Positions 52,337-61,534 of a DNA stretch of 64,000 bases are shown here, in pieces. The stretch's first letter is position 1. The number at the start of each line of letters is the position of its first letter. Source of the DNA: Deltaproteobacteria bacterium (lineage in GTDB: Bacteria > Myxococcota_A > UBA9160 > SZUA-336). The notes under the pieces are model-generated. The model was not told where the DNA came from and searched no databases. It saw nothing but the letters and a program-made list of their open reading frames with translations. The DNA lies in contig JAJDAK010000091.1 in NCBI GenBank assembly GCA_029261895.1, positions 28,922-92,921 on the forward strand. The letters are read 5' to 3'. The translations under genes and the position numbers were made by a program.

Positions 52337-53431
52337 GTGCACAGTTCTTCATCTGAAGAGATCGCCGTGGTCGGTGCAGGTGTGATCGGCCTCGCATGCG
52401 CTGCAACGCTGGCTCGTCGTGGACATTCGGTCATTGTACTCGAAAGCGCTGACGGCGTTGGACGCGAGACGACAGCACGCAATAGCGAAGTCATCCACGC
52501 CGGCATTTACTACCCACCGGGCTCACTCAAGGCGGCGCTTTGTGTACAGGGCCGACAGCTCTTGTACCAGCGCTGCCGCCTACATGGGATTGGGCATCGC
52601 CGTACGGGCAAGCTGATCGTTGCCACGGCAGAGGACGAAGTCGAGCGTCTAGAAAACATCGCTTCGAACGCGCGATCAAACGGAGCCGGCGCGATCGAAA
52701 TCTTCGACGCAGCCAAGGTGCGCGCGCTCGAACCGCGTGTGCAAGCGTTCGCTGCGGTCTGGTCGCCGGAAACCGGAATCGTCGATTCCCACGGATTGAC
52801 GCTGAGTTACCAGGCGGAACTCGAGGCCCATGGCGGTAGTATCGCGTTTCGTACCAGCGTCGTGGCCGCCCAGACAACGCATGCGGGTTGGAAACTCGAA
52901 ACGCAAGACGGAACCGAACTCGAAACTTCACACGTCATCAACGCCGCAGGATTGCACGGTGCGGAAGTCGCCCGACTCGCGGGTTTGCAATACACGATGC
53001 ACTACTGCAAAGGCGACTACTTTTCCGTCGCGCCATCACTCGGGAAACTCACGGAACATTTGGTGTACCCGGTTCCCGTTCAGGCCGGGCTCGGGATTCA
53101 TATCACGATGGATCTTGGCGGCCGCTATCGCTTAGGTCCCGATACCGAATACATCGACGAGCTTCACTATCAAGTCGACCCCGACAAAGCGGAACGCTTT
53201 GCCGCAGCGGCGCGGCGCTATCTCCCTGAGATTAAGGCTTCCGATCTGGCGCCTGACTTCGCAGGAATTCGCCCCAAGCTCCAGGGACCCGATCAGGGGT
53301 TTCATGATTTCGTCATCGCCGAAGAATCTTCCAACGGTGCACCCGGCTGGATCAACTTGCTTGGAATCGAATCGCCTGGTCTCACCGCATCCGAAGCGAT
53401 CGCAATGCGCGTGGTCGACCTTCTGCGCTAA
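52337..53431 (+). CDS. FAD-dependent L-2-hydroxyglutarate oxidase-like (DAO family) enzyme
   Basis: 364 residues. GTG start at 52337 six nt after AGG; the frame opens upstream into the AMIN gene promoter, without support. FAD motif EEIAVVGAGVIGLACAATLARRGHSV, HAGIYYPPGSLKA and HITMDLGGRYRLGPDTEY are strong signatures of the LhgO/L2HGDH branch, which oxidises L-2-hydroxyglutarate to 2-oxoglutarate. The C-terminal GWINLLGIESPGLTASEAIA closes the FAD site. It overlaps the TetR gene tail to tail by 4 nt. Confidence 0.9.
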   Translation: MHSSSSEEIAVVGAGVIGLACAATLARRGHSVIVLESADGVGRETTARNSEVIHAGIYYPPGSLKAALCVQGRQLLYQRCRLHGIGHRRTGKLIVATAEDEVERLENIASNARSNGAGAIEIFDAAKVRALEPRVQAFAAVWSPETGIVDSHGLTLSYQAELEAHGGSIAFRTSVVAAQTTHAGWKLETQDGTELETSHVINAAGLHGAEVARLAGLQYTMHYCKGDYFSVAPSLGKLTEHLVYPVPVQAGLGIHITMDLGGRYRLGPDTEYIDELHYQVDPDKAERFAAAARRYLPEIKASDLAPDFAGIRPKLQGPDQGFHDFVIAEESSNGAPGWINLLGIESPGLTASEAIAMRVVDLLR

Positions 53432-54000
53432 CGCATCCGTTCGATCATTGAAAAGACCGTGCGTCGAACCGCACGACTAACGTCGTGGGGTTCTTCTTGA
53501 TCCAACCCGGAAGCCACCAGGAGAAAGGGTTCGAAAATCAACCAACCCAACCCAAGGCAGGTGAGCAGCGCAGAAATAACGCGCGGATCGAAGGCGTCAT
53601 CGAGTTCTCCGCTGCGTTTAAGTTCTTCAAAGAGCTCCTGAATTCGCTTCATCGTCGGGAACTCGGTTTGAAGCTCGCGCACATCTACACCGTCGAGCAA
53701 CGAGCGCGCGAGCAGACGCCAATAGCCCGTCTGTTCGCCCGCAGCCAAGAAAAACCGAAACAGGCTCTCTGGATCCTGTCGTTCGGAATCATTGGCGGAC
53801 GCAATGTCGGATACCAGGCGATCCATCACTTCGCGGAGCAGCGCGTCCTTGGTTCGAAAGTGCCGATGAATCAGGCCGCTGTTCACACCCGCCTCATTGG
53901 CGATCTGGCGCGTCGACACCGCGGCAGGCCCACGCTCACCAAAGAGGCTTGTCGCCGCTTTGATGAGCGCTTCCCGAGATGGATTATCGTTCGGTTCCAC
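53428..54000 (-). CDS. TetR-family regulator coupled to the secreted protein
   Basis: 190 residues. HTH: REALIKAATSLFGERGPAAVSTRQIANEAGVNSGLIHRHFRTKDALLREV. The remainder is a helical ligand domain. The GTG start at 54000 shares one base with the upstream gene's TAG (TAGTG), so it is translationally coupled. Since the operon starts at a perfect 18-bp palindrome (56454-56471), that sequence could be this protein's autoregulatory site. Confidence 0.92.
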   Translation of the reverse strand: MEPNDNPSREALIKAATSLFGERGPAAVSTRQIANEAGVNSGLIHRHFRTKDALLREVMDRLVSDIASANDSERQDPESLFRFFLAAGEQTGYWRLLARSLLDGVDVRELQTEFPTMKRIQELFEELKRSGELDDAFDPRVISALLTCLGLGWLIFEPFLLVASGLDQEEPHDVSRAVRRTVFSMIERMR

Positions 54001-56429
54001 TAACGCGCGCGAACTTTCAATGCCGTGCCGTCGTTCTTACGCACGTCGCCCGCATCGAAATCCGTCTCCCAGCAACGTCCTGATTCGGAATTCGTGAGCT
54101 GCACCGTAAACGGGACTGCGATCGGCAAGGTCAGCGGTGGTAACGCGATGCCTTTGCCATCGACCTTGATGGTGCCTCGCGATGGGCGAATAAGAATTCG
54201 GCGAATGCCATTGTTGGTCAAACTCCGATCAAAATAACGGAACCCGCGAGGTTGAGCGCGCCAATCAGTTGGATTGGCCGGGACTCGCATCTCAGCCAAG
54301 CGCGCGCCGCTAGTTCCGTTGTAAACACACAACGCGTAGTCGGCGTCATCCGTCGGGTCAGGCGTTTCTGCGAGCGTGAACGCGTCCTTATCACCCTTCC
54401 AATTCCACACCAGCCTGTTCTTGCCGCTCAGCGGCTGTTGAACATTCAACGAGCCCGAACGACTCGCAGCCAGGCAACTATCCTGCGGTTCCGGTGGACA
54501 CGGCGTCAGCCAATCCAAGGCCTCTTCTAAATCCTCGAGCGCTTCGTTCGGCTCGCTGTTGCTGAGATGATCGCGGCCCGCAGTAGCGAATACCGTGGCC
54601 ATTGCTGCCGAGTTGGTATCGAGATCGGCCGTCGCGAGTTCCACGAGCGCGGCGTTCATCTGCGCCTCTCCGCGTTCAACCGCTTCGGTGTCGCCGCGTT
54701 TCGCCATGTCGATGCCTTGCAGAACACCCGCCGTCGCTTGGCGCCTCGCCGGTACCTGAGTCACCGCGTCGGGCGAGTACTTCGTCACACCAATGAAGGT
54801 ACCCTGGTAGATCGAACCATCTGGACCGACTTCGGTCGCCGCGAACAAGGAATTTTCACAACTGTTCGGCAGGCGCTCGACAAAGGGGATGAAGAACAGC
54901 CCCAGGGGCCCCGAGTTGAGAATGTCGAAATCGGACTGCATGCAGGGTTGCTGACTTGCAGGCACGAACAACTCCGATTCACCCGAAGCGAAATTGATAC
55001 CTTCAAGACCCCAGACGCCGTCGCGCAAACCGGTTGCATACATTAAGCCAGTCGCGGCACTCATTGTAGGAATGCTATTCGGCAAACCGATGTCTGGATT
55101 GGTCCAAACGGTTTTGCAGGTTTGCGTTTCCGGATCCCAATCAACGCGTTGGATACCCTTGGGTGTGACGTCGACGTTGCCGCCTTCGAGTGCAGCAAAC
55201 GCTGCACCCAGCGCGGGAATTGCACTCACCGCGTTGCTTTCATCCGAGAGTAAGTTGCTCACCACCACGGCTGCATTGCCTCGGACCAAGACCGATTGTT
55301 CGGAGAGCGATCGCGTTGCGCTCGCGTCGCCAAAGTTAATCGGAACTTCGCAGGCGATACGCGGGTCCTTACCCGGTGCGATAGGTTGCCAGCCGGCAGG
55401 AATTTCATCGCGCCACATCAGAACCAGGTGCATGAGTTCTTGACCGTCGGTGATGACGACGAATCGATCTTCATCGATGTCGGTACCCATTAAGCTCGGC
55501 GTTGCGCCCGAACCAGGACCAAGCCGGAGCAACGAAAACGGAGGATCGCTGTCGTATTCGGCGCTCCAGAGTTTTGTAATCGCGGCACCGTCCCAATGAT
55601 ACTTGTACATCGCTTCACTGGTGACGACGAAGAACCCGCCATTCTCATCAGCCGCGATGCTATTCGATACGATTTCAAGGTCTTCATCCAGCACCAGCGG
55701 ATTGTTGCAATCGGCACCGTTCTCCGACGGAAGCGAGACCACGTTCGCAGCAAGAATTTGATTTGGATCGCCGGGGACCACACTTACGACGGCTTGTTCG
55801 GAAACAAACGCGAGTGTTCCATCGCTCAACATCGTGCCACCCACCAGGAGATCGCTCGCTCGGCAAAAAGACTCGGCTGGGAGAAACTCACGGCGCACGA
55901 ATTCGACATCTGAAAAACGATCACCCGCCACGGCATCCCGATAGATCTCAACCCAAGTAGCGCGACCCAAGATGAAGCTGAAGTCATCGTCGACCACGTT
56001 GTACGCGCCACCGACCCCAAGCGGCAGAGGCGGCGCATTGGGATCCTCGTCGCGAACCACGAACGAATCGATGATCTCGAAGGTGTCATGGTCGATCTTG
56101 AAGACCGTCCCCAAGAGTCCAAGGATGGTGCCCCAGACTGCGGTACCCCCGTCCGCGTACTCGGGACTCATCGCGAGCGTGATGGGTGGACCCTGAAGAC
56201 CCAGGTGGTCGGCCGCAATGGTTTGGCCGAGATCTGGACCCGCGAAAGGCACGGATCCTTGCGCATAAGGGCCTGCGTGGGAAATTGGCCACGGCGAATC
56301 CGCGAGTGCGGCATTGCAGAGCGGTTGGTCTGCATCCAGCGCGGTGAGGCACGGGGCCGCGGCCAGCACGGGCCCAGCAGCGAAAAGCGTTGAAAACACT
56401 ACGGAAACGAGAGCTGATCGGTAGTACAT
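54000..56429 (-). CDS. Secreted beta-propeller-like protein with C-terminal CW domain
   Basis: 809 residues. Signal peptide MYYRSALVSVVFSTLFAAGP, cleavage near AAA. Middle part is rich in repeated patterns such as TYDNAV/PDGT loops and SDG/GSIY strands, consistent with a PQQ/propeller fold, without recognised catalytic residues. The last about 90 residues are FRYFDRSLTNNGIRRILIRP, IKVDGKGIALPPLTLPIAVP and GRCWETDF, a domain I have seen in many deltaproteobacterial, Myxococcota and Binatota secreted proteins. The ATG at 56429 is supported by AAGGAACCCCTG; a start at 56462 would add 11 non-leader residues. Function unknown. It is coupled to a TetR gene. Confidence 0.75.
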   Translation of the reverse strand: MYYRSALVSVVFSTLFAAGPVLAAAPCLTALDADQPLCNAALADSPWPISHAGPYAQGSVPFAGPDLGQTIAADHLGLQGPPITLAMSPEYADGGTAVWGTILGLLGTVFKIDHDTFEIIDSFVVRDEDPNAPPLPLGVGGAYNVVDDDFSFILGRATWVEIYRDAVAGDRFSDVEFVRREFLPAESFCRASDLLVGGTMLSDGTLAFVSEQAVVSVVPGDPNQILAANVVSLPSENGADCNNPLVLDEDLEIVSNSIAADENGGFFVVTSEAMYKYHWDGAAITKLWSAEYDSDPPFSLLRLGPGSGATPSLMGTDIDEDRFVVITDGQELMHLVLMWRDEIPAGWQPIAPGKDPRIACEVPINFGDASATRSLSEQSVLVRGNAAVVVSNLLSDESNAVSAIPALGAAFAALEGGNVDVTPKGIQRVDWDPETQTCKTVWTNPDIGLPNSIPTMSAATGLMYATGLRDGVWGLEGINFASGESELFVPASQQPCMQSDFDILNSGPLGLFFIPFVERLPNSCENSLFAATEVGPDGSIYQGTFIGVTKYSPDAVTQVPARRQATAGVLQGIDMAKRGDTEAVERGEAQMNAALVELATADLDTNSAAMATVFATAGRDHLSNSEPNEALEDLEEALDWLTPCPPEPQDSCLAASRSGSLNVQQPLSGKNRLVWNWKGDKDAFTLAETPDPTDDADYALCVYNGTSGARLAEMRVPANPTDWRAQPRGFRYFDRSLTNNGIRRILIRPSRGTIKVDGKGIALPPLTLPIAVPFTVQLTNSESGRCWETDFDAGDVRKNDGTALKVRAR

Positions 56430-56453
56430 CAGGGGTTCCTTCACGATCTGGGA

Positions 56454-56471
56454 TGTACGCAATTGCGTACA
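56454..56471. promoter_or_regulatory. Perfect 18-bp palindrome between the secreted-protein operon and rplU
   Basis: TGTACGCAATTGCGTACA is its own reverse complement. It begins 24 nt upstream of the secreted protein's ATG and 53 nt upstream of rplU. The TetR gene of the minus-strand operon makes autoregulation the simplest explanation. Its location also lets it touch rplU transcription. Length and symmetry exceed chance expectation in a 95-bp gap. Confidence 0.65.
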
Positions 56472-56524
56472 GACATTAGAGAGCAGTGGCGCTCGTATGT
56501 CCAGCTGGTAAACTGCGCCCCCTC

Positions 56525-56833
56525 ATGTATGCAGTCGTAAAAACAGGCGGGAAGCAGCTTCGGGTTCAACCCGGCGATGAACTGTCGATCGAAATAGTCC
56601 CGGGCGAGCCCGGGGATCAGATCGAGCTATCGGAAGTTCTTCTGATCGGCGGCGAACAGACACGAATCGGCAACCCGGTGATCACAGGCGCAACGGTGCG
56701 AGCGACGATTCAGGCCGAACAATCCGGTCCGAAGGTTCGTATTTTCAAATACAAGCGTCGCAAGCGTTATCGCCTGCACGCGGGTCATCGACAGCACTAC
56801 ACCCGCATCCGCATTGATTCAATCGAGGTCTAA
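56525..56833 (+). CDS. rplU: 50S ribosomal protein L21
   Basis: 102 residues, exact family length. [18 protein letters not shown] at the start, the [30 protein letters not shown] tail binds 23S rRNA. The ATG at 56525 is chosen because [11 protein letters not shown] is invariant; a 5' extension of 13 residues is not conserved. First gene of the rplU-rpmA-obgE block. Confidence 0.98.
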   Translation: MYAVVKTGGKQLRVQPGDELSIEIVPGEPGDQIELSEVLLIGGEQTRIGNPVITGATVRATIQAEQSGPKVRIFKYKRRKRYRLHAGHRQHYTRIRIDSIEV

Positions 56834-56835
56834 AG

Positions 56836-57081
56836 ATGTCGCATAAAAAAGGACAGGGCAGCACACGGAACGGCCGCGACAGCAACGGTCAGCGCCGTGG
56901 TGTGAAGGTGTTCAGCGGACAGAGTGTGTTGGCGGGAAATATTCTCGTTCGACAACTCGGGACCCCGATTCGCCCGAGCCGCGGCGTAGGCATGGGGCGT
57001 GACTACACACTCTTCGCGCTAAAGACTGGCACGGTCCGTTACTTCCGCTCCAAGAAGCAGAACTTCGTCGCCATCGATTAG
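56836..57081 (+). CDS. rpmA: 50S ribosomal protein L27
   Basis: 81 residues. [29 protein letters not shown] is the usual N-terminus after the initiator (here no cleaved leader), with [33 protein letters not shown] following. It contacts the peptidyl-transferase centre. 2 nt after rplU. Confidence 0.98.
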   Translation: MSHKKGQGSTRNGRDSNGQRRGVKVFSGQSVLAGNILVRQLGTPIRPSRGVGMGRDYTLFALKTGTVRYFRSKKQNFVAID

Positions 57082-57084
57082 TCG

Positions 57085-57105
57085 GGTCGGCCCAAAGCGC
57101 CGACC
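57085..57105 (+). other. Hairpin between rpmA and obgE
   Basis: GGTCGGC (57085-57091) pairs with GCCGACC (57099-57105) across a 7-nt loop, four bases after the rpmA stop. No T-run follows, so it is not a standard terminator; an mRNA processing or partial attenuation role would be speculation. Confidence 0.4.
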
Positions 57106-57146
57106 GGTATGCCACGATAAGCCCCGCCACCGGTGCAGTAATTTCT

Positions 57147-58163
57147 ATGGCCACATCTGATTTCATTGATGAATGCCGCATACAAGTATGCGGTGGGGAC
57201 GGCGGACGCGGATGCGCTTCGTTTCGACGCGAGAAGTTTGTCCCAAAGGGTGGACCCGATGGCGGGGACGGCGGACGCGGTGGCTCGGTGATCTTTGAGG
57301 GTGACGAGGGTATGGCCACACTTCTCGATACCCACCACCGTAAACACTATCGCGCGAAACGCGGCGACCATGGTCGTGGCGCGCAAAAGACTGGTCACGG
57401 CGGAGAAGATGTCGTAGTTCGGCTGCCACTCGGTACCGTCGTGAAAGACGATGAAAGCGGTGAGACGCTATGCGAAGTGCTCAAGAACGGCGAGCAGTGG
57501 GTCGCCGCAGCCGGCGGGCGCGGCGGTTGGGGAAACATTCACTTCGCCACGTCGACCAACCGAACCCCTCGCGAGTTCCAACCCGGCGAACCGGGCCAAG
57601 ATCGCTGGCTGCGACTCGAGCTTAAAGTCTTGGCCGATGTGGGTTTATTGGGTTTCCCCAATGCGGGTAAGTCCACGTTGGTGTCGCGCGTATCCGCCGC
57701 AAAGCCTAGGATCGCCAACTATCCGTTTACAACGCTTCATCCCAACCTGGGGATGGTGGAGATCGGCGACACGCGTTTTGTGATGGCCGATATTCCCGGG
57801 CTGATTCCTGGCGCCCACATGGGAACAGGATTGGGCGATCGATTCCTGCGCCACGTCGAGCGTACGCGATCGCTCGTGCATCTCTTGGATCCTGAACCGC
57901 CTCTGCGTGGCGACGAGTCGCGTGGGCTCCTGTCCGACTACCGCGCGCTGCGCCACGAGCTCGCGAGCTACTCGAGCGACCTGGTCGACCGCGCCGAAAT
58001 CGTCTGCATTGCAAAGAGCGATCTGGTTCCCGATGAGAAGCGCGAGCTCCTCAGTGAAGAACTGACGAATGCAGGAATCGATGTTCGCTGGATCTCCTCG
58101 AGTAGTGGTGAAGGCATCTCTGAGTTGGTTCAGGAACTCGCGAAAGACATGCAATCCGCATGA
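57147..58163 (+). CDS. obgE: Obg-family GTPase
   Basis: 338 residues. The Gly-rich Obg domain (VCGGDGGRGCASFRRE, GGDGGRGGSVIFEGDE) is residues 1-155. The G domain has Walker A GFPNAGKST, switch I with TTLHP, DIPGLIPGAH (G3) and AKSDLV (G4). Binds the large ribosomal subunit and couples growth and ribosome assembly to GTP. The C-terminal OCT domain of E. coli ObgE is absent, as in many shorter homologues. It overlaps proB by 4 nt. Confidence 0.97.
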   Translation: MATSDFIDECRIQVCGGDGGRGCASFRREKFVPKGGPDGGDGGRGGSVIFEGDEGMATLLDTHHRKHYRAKRGDHGRGAQKTGHGGEDVVVRLPLGTVVKDDESGETLCEVLKNGEQWVAAAGGRGGWGNIHFATSTNRTPREFQPGEPGQDRWLRLELKVLADVGLLGFPNAGKSTLVSRVSAAKPRIANYPFTTLHPNLGMVEIGDTRFVMADIPGLIPGAHMGTGLGDRFLRHVERTRSLVHLLDPEPPLRGDESRGLLSDYRALRHELASYSSDLVDRAEIVCIAKSDLVPDEKRELLSEELTNAGIDVRWISSSSGEGISELVQELAKDMQSA

Positions 58164-59278
58164 GCCGATCCGCATTCAAGAAAGCACGCCGCATCGTGGT
58201 GAAAGTCGGCACAAGTTTGTTGGCACCACCCACGGGTGGCGTTCACGCGCGACGCTTTTCCGATCTCGCCGACGATATCTGCACGCTGCCCGGCGATAAG
58301 CGTGAAGTCATTTTGGTTTCCTCCGGCGCCGTCGGACTCGGCACGCGTCGCCAAGGTACCCACAAGCGACCGGTTTCGATCCCTGACAAACAAGCCGCTG
58401 CCGCCATCGGACAAATCGATCTATGCCGACGCTATGAGAAGGCCTTTGCGCGGCACGATCGCCTGGTGGGTCAGATTCTGCTCACCCACGCGGGCCTGGC
58501 AGATCGCGAACGTTTCCTTAACGCACGTCGAACGCTAAACGCGTTGCTTCGAGCAAAAGTCGTTCCGATCGTTAATGAAAACGACTCGGTCGCAACAGAA
58601 GAATTACGCTTCAGCGATAACGACCTGCTTTCCGCGCTCGTGGTCAACATTAGTTCTGCAGACCTACTCATCATCTTGACTGACGTCGATGGCGTCTACG
58701 ATCGGCCTCCAAGTGAGACGGGTGCGACACGTGTGTCCGAGCTAACGGAGATCACCAGTGAGTTGCTGGAACAGATGGGCGAGCCAGGATCAACACTCGG
58801 TACCGGTGGCATGCGCGCCAAACTCGAGGGTGCACGCGCGGCATCACGCTTCGGCGTCCCTACGGTGATCGCGAGCGGGCTTACCCGCGGCACGCTGGCA
58901 GAGATCGTGGCCGGTGAGGACATCGGAACCTACGTATCCGCGTCTGAAAATCTACTCAGCTCACGCAAACACTGGATCGCGTTCTCGCTGAAACCCTGCG
59001 GCAAATTGCATCTCGACGCCGGCGCGGTGACGGCGGTATGCGAACGGGGTCGCAGCTTACTCCCGAGTGGCATCACCCAGGTCGAGGGTGATTTCCGCGT
59101 TGGGGATCCGGTCGCCTGCATCAGCGAGCAAGGCAAAGAGATCGCCCGAGGCCTGATCGCCTACACGGCGAAGGACCTGGCCCTGATACAGGGTCAGCAG
59201 AGCGCGAGGATCCACGCTTTGCTCGGATACTCCAACGGAAACGATGTGATCCACCGTGACGATTTAGTCGTCCTATAA
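58160..59278 (+). CDS. proB: Glutamate 5-kinase
   Basis: 372 residues, with the C-terminal PUA domain (about 275-372). [12 protein letters not shown] is the amino-acid-kinase start, [12 protein letters not shown] the substrate loop, [27 protein letters not shown] the glutamate site and [12 protein letters not shown] the ATP site. It phosphorylates glutamate in the first proline step. Start overlaps obgE; stop overlaps proA (TAATG). Confidence 0.97.
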   Translation: MSRSAFKKARRIVVKVGTSLLAPPTGGVHARRFSDLADDICTLPGDKREVILVSSGAVGLGTRRQGTHKRPVSIPDKQAAAAIGQIDLCRRYEKAFARHDRLVGQILLTHAGLADRERFLNARRTLNALLRAKVVPIVNENDSVATEELRFSDNDLLSALVVNISSADLLIILTDVDGVYDRPPSETGATRVSELTEITSELLEQMGEPGSTLGTGGMRAKLEGARAASRFGVPTVIASGLTRGTLAEIVAGEDIGTYVSASENLLSSRKHWIAFSLKPCGKLHLDAGAVTAVCERGRSLLPSGITQVEGDFRVGDPVACISEQGKEIARGLIAYTAKDLALIQGQQSARIHALLGYSNGNDVIHRDDLVVL

Positions 59279-60537
59279 TGGGTGAGATGAGCTCGCAAAT
59301 CGAAGATCTAGCGCGACGCGCGCGCGCTGCTGCAAACCGAGTCGCGGAGTTGTCCGCAGATACACGGAACGCCGCACTGCGCCTGGCAGCCGACCGACTC
59401 GAGCGATCCGCCGAGGCCATCATCGAAGCCAATCGCGGAGATCTTGAAGCGGCACGCGTGAGTGGCTTGGACCCCGCGATGTTGGATCGACTCGCGCTCG
59501 ACCCTTCGCGCATCCAAGCCATGGCTCAAGGATTGCGCGACGTCGCGACCTTGCCCGATCCGGTCGGTGAAGTCACGGGGATGTGGAATCGACCGAGCGG
59601 CATCCAAGTCGGACGCATGCGGATTCCCCTTGGCGTAATCTTGGTGATCTACGAATCGCGGCCCAATGTGACGGCCGACGTTGCCGCACTCTGTCTTAAG
59701 AGTGGTAACGCGATCATCTTGCGCGGCGGATCGGAAGCTTTTCATTCGAATCAAGCGATCGCTGCGGTCTTACGCGCCGCGGTGACAGAAAGCGGCGTGC
59801 CGGAAGACGCGATTCAACTTGTGCCCTCCACCGATCGCGAAATCGTCGACCAGCTATTGCAATGCGAAGAAGACATCGACCTGGTCATTCCACGTGGCGG
59901 CGAGGGCCTGATTCGGCGCGTCTCCGAAAAGTCGCGAATTCCAGTGATCAAGCATTACAAAGGCGTGTGCCACGTCTACCTCGATGAACACGCTGAACCG
60001 AAGATGGCGCGAGACATCACCGTGAACGCGAAGTGCCAGCGTGTCTCGGTTTGCAACTCAGCCGAAACCTTGCTCGTGCATGCGGCTCTCGCGGATTCGC
60101 TACTTCCCGACTTGCTGAGCGAGTTATCGGGACTCGGTGTTGAGATTCGGGGCTGCGAAAGAACGTGCACGCGCTTTGCCGCTGCAATTCCAGCGACGGA
60201 AGACGATTGGTCAGAAGAATATTTAGCGATGACGCTTTCGGTTCGCGTGGTCGACTCGATGGATCAGGCCATCGACCATATTCGTCGATACGGTTCAGAC
60301 CATACCGAAACCATCGTGACTGAAGATTTACGGCACGCGCGCGAATTTATTCGTCGCGTAAATTCAAGCTGCGTGATGGCAAACGCCAGCACACGATTCG
60401 CCGATGGCTACCAACTTGGGCTCGGCGCCGAGGTTGGTGTCTCTACCACGAAGATGCATTGGTACGGGCCGATGGGTGTCGAAGGATTGACGACGCAGAA
60501 GTTCATCGTGTTCGGTGACGGTACGATTCTCGAGTGA
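59278..60537 (+). CDS. proA: Gamma-glutamyl phosphate reductase
   Basis: 419 residues, full length. IPLGVILVIYESRPNVTADVAALCLKSGNAIILRGGSEA is the aldehyde-dehydrogenase-like signature. VSVCNSAETLLVH carries the catalytic Cys. It makes glutamate-5-semialdehyde with NADPH. The start could be at the second ATG (59287), since the first overlaps proB's stop. Confidence 0.97.
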   Translation: MGEMSSQIEDLARRARAAANRVAELSADTRNAALRLAADRLERSAEAIIEANRGDLEAARVSGLDPAMLDRLALDPSRIQAMAQGLRDVATLPDPVGEVTGMWNRPSGIQVGRMRIPLGVILVIYESRPNVTADVAALCLKSGNAIILRGGSEAFHSNQAIAAVLRAAVTESGVPEDAIQLVPSTDREIVDQLLQCEEDIDLVIPRGGEGLIRRVSEKSRIPVIKHYKGVCHVYLDEHAEPKMARDITVNAKCQRVSVCNSAETLLVHAALADSLLPDLLSELSGLGVEIRGCERTCTRFAAAIPATEDDWSEEYLAMTLSVRVVDSMDQAIDHIRRYGSDHTETIVTEDLRHAREFIRRVNSSCVMANASTRFADGYQLGLGAEVGVSTTKMHWYGPMGVEGLTTQKFIVFGDGTILE

Positions 60538-61175
60538 GTCTGGGAATTCTCGGTGGCACGTTCAATCCAGTCCACTTCGCGCATCTGCGCTTAGCCGAGG
60601 AGATGCTCGAAAAGCTTCAACTCGATCGCGTTCTATTGATTCCGGCGTCGGTCCCCCCTCTGAAGTCGAGCGGGGTCGCAAAGGCCGCCGATCGGCTCGA
60701 AATGTTGAAGCTCGGCGCCGCGGGAAATCCGCGTTTCGAAGTGCTGGATCTCGAGCTGAAACGCGACGGACCCAGCTATACCGTCGATACTTTGATCGAA
60801 TTGCGCGCGTCCTATCCAGCCGAAGACCTCTGGTTTCTACTCGGTAGCGACGCGTTGCTCGCGTTGGATCAATGGCACGCGCCCGATCGGCTCTTTGAGT
60901 TGGCTAATTTTGCCGTGGTCGATCGGCCTGGGAGCGACGGCCATGAGATTGAAGATCTGCTACCCGCTTCACTGCTCGGGTCATTCCGCGGAACCGCCAA
61001 TGGCCTCAAGCACAGCTCGGGGCACGAGCTACGCAGACTGCCCTTCATGAAGCTCGGAATTTCGGCGAGTGAAATTCGCACGAAGCTCGCACAAGGTGCC
61101 TCAATCCGGTATCTGGTACCCAATCCCGTGCTGGAATACATCGAGAAGCACGAGCTTTACCGGGAGAACCATTGA
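60534..61175 (+). CDS. nadD: Nicotinate-nucleotide adenylyltransferase
   Basis: 213 residues. GILGGTFNPVHFAHLRLAEE has the HxGH-type motif (here HFAH after the TFNPVH start) of the nucleotidyltransferase fold. DLWFLLGSDALLALDQWH and the C-terminal SASEIRTKLAQGASIRYLVPNPVLEYI (ISSTxIR-like) are diagnostic. GTG start overlaps the proA stop. Adenylates NaMN toward NAD. Confidence 0.96.
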   Translation: MSLGILGGTFNPVHFAHLRLAEEMLEKLQLDRVLLIPASVPPLKSSGVAKAADRLEMLKLGAAGNPRFEVLDLELKRDGPSYTVDTLIELRASYPAEDLWFLLGSDALLALDQWHAPDRLFELANFAVVDRPGSDGHEIEDLLPASLLGSFRGTANGLKHSSGHELRRLPFMKLGISASEIRTKLAQGASIRYLVPNPVLEYIEKHELYRENH

Positions 61176-61534
61176 CCCCCAAAGAGAGAGCCCTCCGACT
61201 TGCAGAAGCGGCGTCCGATGCCAAGGGCCTCGATATTCGTGTGCTCGATCTTCGCGAGCTGACGTCGTTCACCTCTTTCTTCGTGATCGTCAGCGCCACT
61301 TCAGATCGGCACGCCCGCGCACTTGCGAGTGCTGCCGAGGAGGCTGCGCGCGAGGTCGGCGATCGCCCCCTCGGAACCGAAGGCGAAGAACGCGGACGCT
61401 GGGTCTTGGTCGACTTCGGTGATGTCGTGTTTCATGTCTTCCAAGAAGATGCGCGTGAATTCTATTCGCTGGAACGCCTCTGGAGCGAAGCAGAGGATTT
61501 AGAACTTCCCGAAGCGGTAGCGGCACTTCCATGA
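61172..61534 (+). CDS. rsfS: Ribosomal silencing factor RsfS
   Basis: 120 residues. LRLAEAASDAKGLDIRVLDLRELTSFTSFFVIVSATSDRHARALA is the RsfS/DUF143 family core; GRWVLVDFGDVVFHVFQEDAREFYSLERLW is the C-terminal half. It binds L14 and blocks subunit joining in starvation. Starts at TTG (61172) with GGGAGAACC upstream, and overlaps nadD. Confidence 0.95.
   Translation: MTPKERALRLAEAASDAKGLDIRVLDLRELTSFTSFFVIVSATSDRHARALASAAEEAAREVGDRPLGTEGEERGRWVLVDFGDVVFHVFQEDAREFYSLERLWSEAEDLELPEAVAALP

Noticed and set aside
57085..57105. Rho-independent terminator after rpmA
   Set aside because: There is a good stem but no T-run, and obgE follows in the same direction.
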